From: an uncultured Bacteroidales bacterium
GTDB lineage: Bacteria > Bacteroidota > Bacteroidia > Bacteroidales > Muribaculaceae
Direction: 5' to 3'
NCBI GenBank assembly: GCA_902792895.1
Contig: CADBBK010000026.1
Coordinates: 1 to 63,761 of the forward strand
DNA: 63,761 bases
Position 1 is the stretch's first letter, and each line of letters opens with the position of its first letter. Under the pieces are notes generated by a model, which saw only the letters and a list, made by a program, of their open reading frames with translations, did no database searches and was not told the DNA's origin. Position numbers and translations under genes: made by a program. Of the stretch, positions 1 to 7,315 are shown in pieces.

Positions 1-147
1 GCGTGAGATATCCCATTCCTCGTCGTTTAATGATGCGGCCAGCACGTTGCGTGCAAAGCCTTCGCTAATGCTCTTGGCAATGTCCAGAGGCGTTACTCCG
101 CTCTCGTATTGACGAACATTACCGTCAGGAAACTTGATGTTAATCAT
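1..147 (-). CDS. thrS: Threonyl-tRNA synthetase, N-terminal end only (runs off the window)
   Basis: The first 49 codons read MINIKFPDGNVRQYESGVTP followed by LDIAKSISEGFARNVLAAS, which is the TGS domain at the N-terminus of bacterial ThrS. The enzyme charges tRNA-Thr in the cytoplasm; the editing, catalytic and anticodon-binding domains lie outside the window. The start is the ATG at 145-147, about 64 bases downstream of a good -7 box at 211-218. Family assignment rests on the TGS sequence alone but the match is close. Confidence 0.85.
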   Translation of the reverse strand, partial: MINIKFPDGNVRQYESGVTPLDIAKSISEGFARNVLAASLNDEEWDISR

Positions 148-210
148 ATTAAGATATTGATAATTAAACGTTTGCGTTGTGCAATACGACAGCACAACAA
201 TTTTAGCCTG

Positions 211-218
211 CAAAGTTA
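211..218 (-). promoter_or_regulatory. -7 box (TAACTTTG) for thrS
   Basis: The minus strand reads TAACTTTG, a perfect Bacteroidetes TAnnTTTG box, giving a leader of about 60 bases before the thrS start. Confidence 0.6.
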
Positions 219-323
219 GCACATCTTCCCCACCCCACAAAGGCTTTTGGCCAAAAGTTTCACATTCCCTACCTTAAATAGGCAAGGAGGCGGGAGAGAA
301 GATGTGAAGTGATATAAATGACC

Positions 324-1940
324 TTAGAAACCCTTCCACGTCTGGAGCCAGAATTCATGGGCCATCTGCTGCCAGCGGTAAGCGGCGGCACCCAAGGCAT
401 CGGCGGTGTAGTCATTGAGCAATCGTGCCGCACGGTCCTTGTCGGTGGCGTTGAGTTCCTGCCAGGTGCGCTCAATCATCGGCAGCTCGCGCTGGCCCTT
501 CTCGAGGAAGTGGTCACGGGCCGGTTCCAGGATTTTGCGGAAAGCACCCCACCGCAGCGATGCCAGGCGGTTAGCCTTGCGGAACTGCCACAGGGCGGTA
601 TTGTCATTCTCGCCGCCGTGGCCGCACTCCTTCAACGAGGCGGGCAAGTCGGTATTGCCGCAGAAGATGGGGAACCTGGGGCTCTCGCCGGGATTGTCCA
701 GTGCCATCCATGCCACTCCGCCCACCTCATCGGGCAGCCACGAGCGCAGCTGGATGACAGTGCTGTAAGAGCACCAGGGGACACTCACGGTACGGGTCCA
801 CTTCATGGCCGAGTCGCCCATGGCATAGAACATCGCCAGCTGTTCGTTGGTAATCCAGGGATTGGCCACCGGCGAGACGATGCTGTCGGGCTCGTTCTCG
901 ACCAGGTTGCCCTGTTTGTCCTTGCGCTTGGGGTTGGGTATCTTGTGACGGGCGCTCAAGTCGAGCGATGTGCCCTCGTAGTAGCTGCCCAGCAGGCGCG
1001 ACACGTCCTCGACGCTCACGCGCTTGTCGGGCTTAATGCTCAGGGGCAGGTTCTCGATGGTGTCGGTGAGGTTGAGCGACGGGGCAAGCTGCTGCATGAT
1101 GTACAGCTCGCGGATGCTGTAGTTCTTGACCTCCTTGAGGTAGTTGGTGCCGCTATAGGCCTTCCAGAAGCAGAACGGCTCCTTGCCGTCCCACAGTTTA
1201 AGGCGCTTGGCGACCTCAAACACGTTGTCCGAGGCCATGTAGTGGTCAGGATCGCTCAGGTCCAGCGCACCGATGCGGGAGATGTTGGCCGACACAGTGA
1301 TTTCGTCGTCGGGGATGCGCACGGCAGCCCACACGCCGCCCACCTTCTTGGGGCCCTCGCCGAAGACTTCAAATATCCACGCCTCCTGCTTGTCGGCAAT
1401 GGTGAGGCATTCACCGCTGTCACCGTAGCCGTATTTCTTCACCAGCTCGCCCATCAGACGGATGGCCTCGCGGGCTGTCGTGCAGCGCTCCAGAGCGATG
1501 CGGGCCAGCTCCTCAATCATAAAGATGCCGGCCTTGTTCTGCAGCGTGTCGCGCCCCGAGATGGTCGTCTCGCCCATCGCCAGCTGCTTCTCGTTCAGGC
1601 AGGGATAGGCAGTGTCGAGGAAACGATAGGTGTGGCGCACCTGCGGTATGACACCCGTCTGCACCATGCCCGTCACGTCACTGGGAGAACCGGTGTGGAA
1701 ACGGTCGCGATAGACCGCCGTGACCGTGTCGCGCTCATAGTCGCGGGCAGGAGTCATCGTCATCCATGTGCGGTAGCGGGCGTCACAGGTGTGTGATGTA
1801 ATCACCGAGCCGTCGGTGCTGGCCAGACGACCCACCATGATGCTTGTGCAGGACTCCGTCATGCGGTCGAGGTCCTGGGCCTGAGTATTCACAGTAAATG
1901 CCATCATCAGGATGGCAATAGCGATGAAAGTTTTTCTCAT
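324..1940 (-). CDS. Secreted C69-family dipeptidase
   Basis: About 538 residues. MRKTFIAIAILMMAFTVNTQ is a signal peptide, followed shortly by CTSIMVGRLASTDGSVITSH, the Ntn-hydrolase N-terminus of peptidase family C69 in which the Cys is the nucleophile exposed by processing. The GDSGECLTIADKQEAWIFEV segment is also typical of the family. These enzymes cleave dipeptides in the periplasm or on the surface. The reading frame extends three codons upstream only through a TTG, so the ATG at 1940 is preferred. It lies 76 bases downstream of rfbC in the same direction with no clear promoter between, so the two may be co-transcribed despite unrelated functions. Confidence 0.88.
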   Translation of the reverse strand: MRKTFIAIAILMMAFTVNTQAQDLDRMTESCTSIMVGRLASTDGSVITSHTCDARYRTWMTMTPARDYERDTVTAVYRDRFHTGSPSDVTGMVQTGVIPQVRHTYRFLDTAYPCLNEKQLAMGETTISGRDTLQNKAGIFMIEELARIALERCTTAREAIRLMGELVKKYGYGDSGECLTIADKQEAWIFEVFGEGPKKVGGVWAAVRIPDDEITVSANISRIGALDLSDPDHYMASDNVFEVAKRLKLWDGKEPFCFWKAYSGTNYLKEVKNYSIRELYIMQQLAPSLNLTDTIENLPLSIKPDKRVSVEDVSRLLGSYYEGTSLDLSARHKIPNPKRKDKQGNLVENEPDSIVSPVANPWITNEQLAMFYAMGDSAMKWTRTVSVPWCSYSTVIQLRSWLPDEVGGVAWMALDNPGESPRFPIFCGNTDLPASLKECGHGGENDNTALWQFRKANRLASLRWGAFRKILEPARDHFLEKGQRELPMIERTWQELNATDKDRAARLLNDYTADALGAAAYRWQQMAHEFWLQTWKGF

Positions 1941-2016
1941 GATTGTCAATTATATGTATATGGCCCCGTCTCGACGAGGCCGTTGTGTCACTCTTTAGAG
2001 CTATTTTTATCTAATT

Positions 2017-2574
2017 TCAGAAGCCGAGGAATTCAGGCGTCATATCGTCAAGCGAGAGGCCCTTGAGGTCCTTCTCGCTCAGCAGCATGTTGGCGGGATT
2101 GATGCGCCAGTCGATAGCCAGAGCAGGATCATTGAAACTCAGCGTAGCTTCGGCCTGCGGGGCATAGATGTTGTCCACCTTGTACTGGAACTGGGCCACA
2201 TCGGTCAGCACGGCAAACCCGTGGGCAAAGCCGCGGGGAATAAACAGCTGGCGGCCGGTGTCACCACTCAGTTCCACCGCGATGTGCTTGCCCCATGTGG
2301 GGCTGCCCTGCCGCAGGTCGACAGCGACGTCCAGCACCGCGCCCTGGGAAACGCGCACCAGCTTGGCCTGGCTCCACTCACCACGCTGGAAATGCAGGCC
2401 ACGCACCACGCCACGGCTCGAGAACGACTCATTGTCCTGAATGAAGTCCACATGGCCCACATGGGCATCAAAGTCTGCTTGCTTGAACACTTCACTGAAG
2501 TAACCCCGGCTGTCACCGAAGCGCTTGGGCTCAATCACCCAAACTCCCTTGATATCCTGTTCGATAAAATTCAT
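2017..2574 (-). CDS. rfbC: dTDP-4-dehydrorhamnose 3,5-epimerase
   Basis: 185 residues, the normal family length. It converts dTDP-4-keto-6-deoxyglucose to dTDP-4-keto-L-rhamnose in the dTDP-rhamnose pathway that feeds surface polysaccharide synthesis. Seen motifs: the cupin core RGVVRGLHFQ with the catalytic His, RVSQGAVLDVAVDLR, PRGFAHGF, and a C-terminal FNDPALAIDW. The other rhamnose genes (rfbA, rfbB, rfbD) are not in the window. Transcribed divergently from the GlmU-like gene, with its own -7 box at 2604-2611. Confidence 0.93.
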   Translation of the reverse strand: MNFIEQDIKGVWVIEPKRFGDSRGYFSEVFKQADFDAHVGHVDFIQDNESFSSRGVVRGLHFQRGEWSQAKLVRVSQGAVLDVAVDLRQGSPTWGKHIAVELSGDTGRQLFIPRGFAHGFAVLTDVAQFQYKVDNIYAPQAEATLSFNDPALAIDWRINPANMLLSEKDLKGLSLDDMTPEFLGF

Positions 2575-2603
2575 TTTCCTGTTCGTTGTGGTTAATCAGT
2601 CTG

Positions 2604-2611
2604 CAAAATTA
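2604..2611 (-). promoter_or_regulatory. -7 box (TAATTTTG) for rfbC
   Basis: Minus strand TAATTTTG, 30 bases before the rfbC ATG. It lies back to back with the plus-strand box at 2655-2662, making a compact divergent promoter region. Confidence 0.55.
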
Positions 2612-2654
2612 GCCATTTTTAGCCATGGATGCAACATAATTCGGGAAAAACGAG

Positions 2655-2662
2655 TACTTTTG
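2655..2662 (+). promoter_or_regulatory. -7 box (TACTTTTG) for the GlmU-like gene
   Basis: TACTTTTG, 26 bases upstream of the ATG at 2689, matching the Bacteroidetes -7 consensus. Confidence 0.6.
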
Positions 2663-2688
2663 CCCCCGATTTTTATTGACAATTCCAG

Positions 2689-3885
2689 ATGAAGAAAACA
2701 GCACGCAACGTCATCCTGTTTGACGACAACGAGGTGCGCAAGCACCTGATGCCATTCACCTATACACGTCCCACCGCCATGCTGCGCGTGGGCATCACCA
2801 CCATCGGCGAGAAGTGGCAGGCCCTGCTCGGCGAGGCCACCTACAGCTACCTCACCGTGCGTTACCTGAAGAAGAAATTCCCGCTGCACGCACGCCGCAC
2901 CGCCAACCTCATGGTGGCAGGGCACGTCATCCCCACCCCCGAGCTGGCAGAGCAGGTACTTGCCCTGCAACCCGGCGAGGCCCTGATGGTGGGCGAGGAA
3001 CTCATCGCCTTCAACGGCAGTGCCCATGACTATGACACCCGCCACTACACCCGCGTGCTTTATCCCAAGACGCTGCCCCTCATCGTCAAGCACCTGTACG
3101 ACATCTTTGAGTTCAACGGATTGGTGCTGGGACAGGATTTTGAGCGCATCACCGCCGGACGGGAGTCCCAACCGCTGTCGGCGACCAACACCATCATCGG
3201 CGACCCCGCCCGCATCTTCATCGAGCCGGGAGCCTATGTCGAGGGCGCCATGCTCAACACCAACGAGGGTCCCATCTACATCGGCCCCAACGTCGAGGTG
3301 ATGGAGGGTGCCTGCATCCGTGGTGGCTTTGCCGCTTGCCATGACGCCAAGGTGCGCATCGGCGCCAAGGTCTACGGTGCAACCACGCTCGGGCCGCATT
3401 GCAAAATCGGCGGCGAGGTCGAGAACACCGTCTTCATCGGGTACAGCAACAAGGCCCACGAGGGATTCCTGGGCGACGCCGTCATCGGCGAGTGGTGCAA
3501 CATCGGCGGCGGCACCACGGCCAGCAACCTCAAGAACGACTACAGCGAAATCAAACTCTGGAACTACGCCAGCAAGCGCTTTGAGCGCACGGGACTCCAG
3601 TTCTGCGGCTTGTTCATGGGCGACCACAGCAAGATTGGCGTCAACGGCATGATCAACACCGCCACCGTGTTGGGCGTCGGCGTCAACATCCACGGAGCCG
3701 GCTTCCCCCGCAACTTCGTCGCCTCGTTCCAGGAGGGCAGCGCAGCAGCAGGTTTCAAGGACGTTCCCCTCGAGACCTTCTACACCATCGCCGAGCGCGT
3801 CATGGCGCGTCGCAGCATCGCCCTCACCGAGGTCGACCGCGACATCTACAAAGCCATCTACAACCTCCGCGACCGCTACAAATAA
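2689..3885 (+). CDS. GlmU-like sugar nucleotidyltransferase/acetyltransferase
   Basis: 398 residues. The N-terminal part (MKKTARNVILFDDNEVRKHL) is a nucleotidyltransferase-like region and the C-terminal part (about 180-380) is a left-handed beta-helix of hexapeptide repeats, for example IGPNVEVMEGACIRGGF and IGEWCNIGGGTTASNLKNDY. This is the Bacteroidetes-type GlmU-like family, expected to work on UDP-GlcNAc precursors in the cytoplasm. The last residues are LRDRYK; the 21 bases coding LRDRYK-stop recur at 5601-5621 with only two synonymous changes (see findings). Confidence 0.85.
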   Translation: MKKTARNVILFDDNEVRKHLMPFTYTRPTAMLRVGITTIGEKWQALLGEATYSYLTVRYLKKKFPLHARRTANLMVAGHVIPTPELAEQVLALQPGEALMVGEELIAFNGSAHDYDTRHYTRVLYPKTLPLIVKHLYDIFEFNGLVLGQDFERITAGRESQPLSATNTIIGDPARIFIEPGAYVEGAMLNTNEGPIYIGPNVEVMEGACIRGGFAACHDAKVRIGAKVYGATTLGPHCKIGGEVENTVFIGYSNKAHEGFLGDAVIGEWCNIGGGTTASNLKNDYSEIKLWNYASKRFERTGLQFCGLFMGDHSKIGVNGMINTATVLGVGVNIHGAGFPRNFVASFQEGSAAAGFKDVPLETFYTIAERVMARRSIALTEVDRDIYKAIYNLRDRYK

Positions 3886-3917
3886 TCCCAATACCGCCAC
3901 AACAAGCCTCAAGAACC

Positions 3918-3957
3918 AATCAGACCAATTGGCCCCTACCGACCAATTGGTCTGATT
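3918..3957 (+). terminator. Rho-independent-like hairpin after the GlmU-like gene
   Basis: A perfect 15-bp inverted repeat (3918-3932 with 3943-3957) around a 10-base loop, 33 bases after the stop codon. The following T-run is short (ATTTTG), so termination may be partial. Confidence 0.65.
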
Positions 3958-4144
3958 TTGTCTGGCAATAAATGTGTCGAGAGGTGCGGCTGCGACTGAG
4001 AGTGATATTTTTGAAAGCAATTCACAAAGAATCTTCAAACTAACTTACAATTAGCAATTCTTGTTATTATTCGTTTTTCTTTGTGCGTGCATGGTAGCTC
4101 GGTCACTTTCGCTCAGTTGACAAAACGCATAATGGGCGGGGTAC

Positions 4145-4152
4145 TAACTTTG
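4145..4152 (+). promoter_or_regulatory. Orphan -7 box TAACTTTG
   Basis: A consensus Bacteroidetes -7 box 348 bases upstream of the nearest plus-strand gene, so either a very long leader or a separate short transcript. Confidence 0.4.
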
Positions 4153-4356
4153 CAGCGGGAATTGACGGGAGATGCTGTCGGCGGGTTTTGGGGATGATTA
4201 GGATTGCTGGCGGGAAGACGTGCGCACATGGATGCTAAATCTTTAAAATCCGCATAATCAGCCGACAAAATTTAGCCTTGCTGGGGTTAGGGCCAACTAC
4301 GGTATCACTCCCATTTTATGGGAATTTTCCGTATCTCATGCGCTTTTTAGATTGCG

Positions 4357-4364
4357 CAAAGGTA
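4357..4364 (-). promoter_or_regulatory. Orphan minus-strand -7 box TACCTTTG
   Basis: A consensus box pointing away from the 4500 gene into non-coding DNA. No minus-strand gene follows before the 3' end of the GlmU-like gene. Confidence 0.35.
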
Positions 4365-4499
4365 CGGGTTCGCGCTCTAATTATAGTTCCGAACATTAAT
4401 TTCACAGATAATTATTGCAAATGTCCCCCAAAAACATTTAATTTGCAACATGAATTTTCTTCAACAATAGAATTTGAATTTTTCTAAAATCTTTACATT

Positions 4500-5507
4500 A
4501 TGCGAACATCACAATTTCTCAAAATCGGACTTTTAGTTATCGGACTGGCATTCACATCCCAGCCAGCCGAAGCGCAACTTGGCAAACTAGTGAAAAAAGC
4601 TAAAGAAAAAGTAAGTAATACGGTTAAAAAAGGAAAGGAGGCTATCAACGATGCCGTGACGCCATTGCCCAAAGAGGTGGAGTGTGTCTTTTCAAATGTC
4701 AAAGGCATTTTCTCGATTAAGACTAATTCGATCACTTTTTTCAGTGAAGGAAGAAGAGGAGGAACGACGATTACACTGAACAATGACGGTTCCATCACCG
4801 ACAACAACGGAAACGCACTCGGTAAGATTGGCGATGACGGCTTTATGATAGAATATGAGACCAACCATAAAGCAAAAATCGACCCAAAAACCCATTTCGT
4901 CTATAACGACAAGGGGGTGATAGGGACCCTGGAAAAACGCAAAGTCAACGATAAAGAGATGCTCTCCTTCGTCATTTATAATGTTTATTATGGTGACGGC
5001 CTCTATGGAGATGCCCAACAACTCAAGAGAATCGACCTGCGCCTCCCTGTATGGACAGCCTACTGCTACCTGCTCGATAGTAACGTTAAAGATGACCAAG
5101 TGGATCAAAAAATACAAGAGGCAATAGAAAAACAAAAAGTTTGGGATAGCGGCAGCCAGAGTGATGTCAGCCGCGACATGATAGATCAGATTGAATACGC
5201 ACTTCAACGGCAAGGCGATCTCACCATCAATGGAGAGACCGGTAAAGTTGTGCAGGTGAATACTGCCGAGAAGACATGGAACTACCTTCGTAAGGAAACG
5301 CCGCCCTACCGTCCTAACTCCAGATACATGAACATGTGGGTATTAATAAAGTTCGATTCTTACTATCTGTACCGCAAATATCTTATCGAACAAGTTTATA
5401 AGGGTGGAAACGAGACCAGCGACGCATCTTATGCAGCAGTAACACGTCCACGGCCATGCACCTGGGAAGGAGTAGTTATCGAAAACCTCTATCCTGTATA
5501 TAAATAA
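4500..5507 (+). CDS. Secreted protein of unknown function
   Basis: 335 residues. MRTSQFLKIGLLVIGLAFTS is a signal peptide with cleavage likely after EAQ. A basic, amphipathic stretch (GKLVKKAKEKVSNTVKKGKE) follows, then a beta-rich region with short tandem-like motifs (NNDGSITDNNGNALGKIGDD), and a C-terminal half with many Tyr and Trp. I do not recognise the family. Its base composition is clearly more AT-rich than its neighbours, and it sits between two copies of the GlmU-like 3' end, so horizontal acquisition is plausible. Convergent with the aldo-keto reductase gene. Confidence 0.75.
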   Translation: MRTSQFLKIGLLVIGLAFTSQPAEAQLGKLVKKAKEKVSNTVKKGKEAINDAVTPLPKEVECVFSNVKGIFSIKTNSITFFSEGRRGGTTITLNNDGSITDNNGNALGKIGDDGFMIEYETNHKAKIDPKTHFVYNDKGVIGTLEKRKVNDKEMLSFVIYNVYYGDGLYGDAQQLKRIDLRLPVWTAYCYLLDSNVKDDQVDQKIQEAIEKQKVWDSGSQSDVSRDMIDQIEYALQRQGDLTINGETGKVVQVNTAEKTWNYLRKETPPYRPNSRYMNMWVLIKFDSYYLYRKYLIEQVYKGGNETSDASYAAVTRPRPCTWEGVVIENLYPVYK

Positions 5508-5515
5508 TGAATCGT

Positions 5516-5548
5516 CCTCCTCGCCGCGGTGAAGCTGCAGCGAGGAGG
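5516..5548. terminator. Hairpin between convergent genes
   Basis: CCTCCTCGC (5516-5524) pairs with GCGAGGAGG (5540-5548), a 9-bp GC-rich stem just after the stop of the secreted protein. No strong T-run follows, so it is a weak terminator candidate. Confidence 0.45.
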
Positions 5549-5600
5549 CATTACATTTCGCTAACGCAACATATTCCCCAGTTGCCACTCTCTGGCCGTG

Positions 5601-5621
5601 CTCCGCGACCGGTACAAGTAA
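5601..5621 (+). repeat. Second copy of the GlmU-like gene's last seven codons
   Basis: These 21 bases match 3865-3885 at 19 positions. Both code for LRDRYK-stop and both differences are synonymous third-position changes. Similarity stops abruptly upstream. It looks like a target-site copy left by an element inserted at the 3' end of the GlmU-like gene, but it is short enough that chance cannot be fully excluded. Confidence 0.5.
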
Positions 5622-5633
5622 ACTTTTAGTTTT

Positions 5634-6992
5634 TTACCTTCTTCTCAGTGTCTCGACAATGCGCGCCATCTGATTGGGGATGCGTATTTGCTGGGGACAC
5701 TTTTTCAGGCACGTCTCGCAGTCAACACATTGCGTTGCCCATGTCGATGCATCGGGCAGGGCCTTGCGCAGGCCTTCGGTAAACTGCTCTTTGCGAGCCA
5801 TGTAGTCGGTAGCCTGCTTATCAGGCAATGGCAGTATCTGCTGATTGACCGCCGCGTTGTAATAGGCGAAGTTACCGGGGATGTCAACGCCATACGGGCA
5901 AGGCATGCAGTAGCCGCAGGTGGTGCAAGGAATAACTGGTAAACCCGACATCACGTCGGCAATCTCTTCCAGGACTCTGTTCTCGGCTTCGCTGGTCAGT
6001 TCCAGGGGCGAGAAGGTGCGGATGTTTTCCTCCACATGGCCCATCTGGTTCATGCCGCTCAGCGTCGTGAGGATATTGGGATGAGAACCCACCCACCTGA
6101 AGGCCCACTTGGCAGGCGAGTCGTCGGGGCGCATGGCCGTAAGGCGCTGTGCGAGGTCATCGTTGATGCCGGCCAGTGCACCGCCCCGCAGGGGCTCCAT
6201 CACCACCGTCTGCACGCCTGTTTTCTGCAGTTTGTCATAGAGGTATTCGGCATCGGCATCCTTTTTCCAGCCCGACTTGTTGAGCGAGGCATGACGCCAA
6301 TCGAGATAGTTCATCTGTATCTGGACGAAGTCCCAGTGATACTCATCCTGGTGGTCGAGCAAGAAATCAAACACGCTGACGTCGCCGTGGTAGGAGAAGC
6401 CCAAGTGCCTGATGCGACCGGCCTCGCGCTCCTTGAGCAGGAATTCCAGCATGCCATTATCGAGGAAGCGCCCTTTGAGGGTGTCCATGCCACCGTTGCC
6501 CACGCTGTGAAGCAGGTAGTAATCGATGTAATCCACCCGCAGCCGCTGGAATGACTGGTCATACATCTTGCGGCCTTCATCAAATGGCCACAGATTCTCT
6601 CTCTGGTTTGACATCTTGGTGGCCACGAAATACTTCTCGCGCGGATGCCGGCTCAGGGCAATGCCCGTCATGGGCTCGCTGTTTCCGTTCTTGTACATGG
6701 GGGCGGTGTCAAAGTAATTCACCCCGTGCTCGATGGCGTAGTCAACCAGTCGGTTCACGTCATCCTGATTGTCGGGCAAGCGCATCATGCCGAAGCCCAG
6801 CAGCGAGACTTTATCTCCCGAGCGGCGTTGCACGCGATAGGTCATCTGGTTCTGCCCATTGGCCTCATTGGCTTGTGGCCTGCTTGTCTCTCCCGCAAGA
6901 ACGCTCAGCGGATTTACCGCCATCACTGCGGCGCCCAGTCCCAGTTTGTGCAGGAACTGCCGGCGATTCATGTCTGATTTCTTGTTGCCCAT
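5634..6992 (-). CDS. Tat-exported aldo/keto reductase with C-terminal 4Fe-4S domain
   Basis: 452 residues. The N-terminus carries a twin-arginine signal (NRRQFLHKLGLGAAVMAVNP). The TIM-barrel oxidoreductase core shows the AKR catalytic features: Asp and Tyr in YFDTAPMY, Lys in FVATKMSN and His in YYLLHSV. The C-terminus has two clusters of cysteines, CTTCGYCMPCPYG and CVDCETCLKKCP, typical of bacterial-ferredoxin 4Fe-4S sites. The substrate is unknown; the export signal implies folding with cofactors before transport. An internal ATG at 6971, immediately before the RR motif, is an alternative start. Confidence 0.87.
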   Translation of the reverse strand: MGNKKSDMNRRQFLHKLGLGAAVMAVNPLSVLAGETSRPQANEANGQNQMTYRVQRRSGDKVSLLGFGMMRLPDNQDDVNRLVDYAIEHGVNYFDTAPMYKNGNSEPMTGIALSRHPREKYFVATKMSNQRENLWPFDEGRKMYDQSFQRLRVDYIDYYLLHSVGNGGMDTLKGRFLDNGMLEFLLKEREAGRIRHLGFSYHGDVSVFDFLLDHQDEYHWDFVQIQMNYLDWRHASLNKSGWKKDADAEYLYDKLQKTGVQTVVMEPLRGGALAGINDDLAQRLTAMRPDDSPAKWAFRWVGSHPNILTTLSGMNQMGHVEENIRTFSPLELTSEAENRVLEEIADVMSGLPVIPCTTCGYCMPCPYGVDIPGNFAYYNAAVNQQILPLPDKQATDYMARKEQFTEGLRKALPDASTWATQCVDCETCLKKCPQQIRIPNQMARIVETLRRR

Positions 6993-7062
6993 AATTGTCG
7001 TGTCTATGTGAATAATACGGCCGTCATGAACTCTGGTTTACCACGCATTGTAATCCAGCATG

Positions 7063-7070
7063 CAAATATA
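7063..7070 (-). promoter_or_regulatory. -7 box (TATATTTG) for the aldo/keto reductase
   Basis: Minus strand TATATTTG about 70 bases upstream of the start at 6992. Confidence 0.5.
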
Positions 7071-7200
7071 CTGATAATTCTCTAAAGCCCCACATTTCAG
7101 CCACTTTAATTTATCGATGAAACCAGCATCATGTCATGGGGAGATGGTCAGTGATTGCAAAAAAACGATTAACTATTCACTGCCTATGCTGAAAAAGCAC

Positions 7201-7208
7201 TATCTTTG
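7201..7208 (+). promoter_or_regulatory. -7 box (TATCTTTG) before the TPP riboswitch
   Basis: TATCTTTG lies just before the aptamer, so the transcript would start around 7211 and carry the whole riboswitch. Confidence 0.65.
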
Positions 7209-7219
7209 CACCATGATTC

Positions 7220-7298
7220 AATGAGTTTGGGGTGCCCTGAGGGGCTGAGAACATACCCATCGGATCTGATCCGGACAATACCGGCGTAGAGAACAACT
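7220..7298 (+). ncRNA. TPP riboswitch (THI element)
   Basis: Contains the conserved thi-box blocks in order: GGGGTGCC (7229-7236), CTGAGA (7245-7250), ACCC, CTGATCCGG (7265-7273) and CCGGCGTAGA (7281-7290). It binds thiamine pyrophosphate and lowers expression of the two downstream transport genes. No terminator hairpin separates the aptamer from the start at 7316, 18 bases on, so control is probably at translation initiation. Confidence 0.95.
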
Positions 7299-7315
7299 TA
7301 TTAATTAAAAAACCA

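Larger units (their letters stand above)
3958..4499. other. 540-base non-coding stretch with two facing orphan promoters and a hairpin
   Basis: No convincing gene. It holds a plus-strand TAACTTTG box (4145-4152), a minus-strand TACCTTTG box (4357-4364) pointing back toward it, and a hairpin at 4298-4333 with an inner TCCCAT/ATGGGA stem and an outer TACGG/CCGTA stem. The plus promoter is followed only by a 9-codon ORF; the minus promoter only by a 7-codon ORF (MRYGKFP). It could encode small RNAs or be the remains of an insertion. Confidence 0.4.

Noticed and set aside
2596-4038. 480-codon minus-strand open frame over the GlmU-like gene
   Set aside because: Antisense shadow of a well-recognised plus-strand gene in GC-rich DNA; no family match, and low-complexity Val/Ala/Asp composition.
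4278-4487. 69-codon plus-strand open frame in the 4.2-4.5 kb gap
   Set aside because: It spans the TACGG/CCGTA hairpin, has no promoter at a fitting distance and no recognisable protein features.
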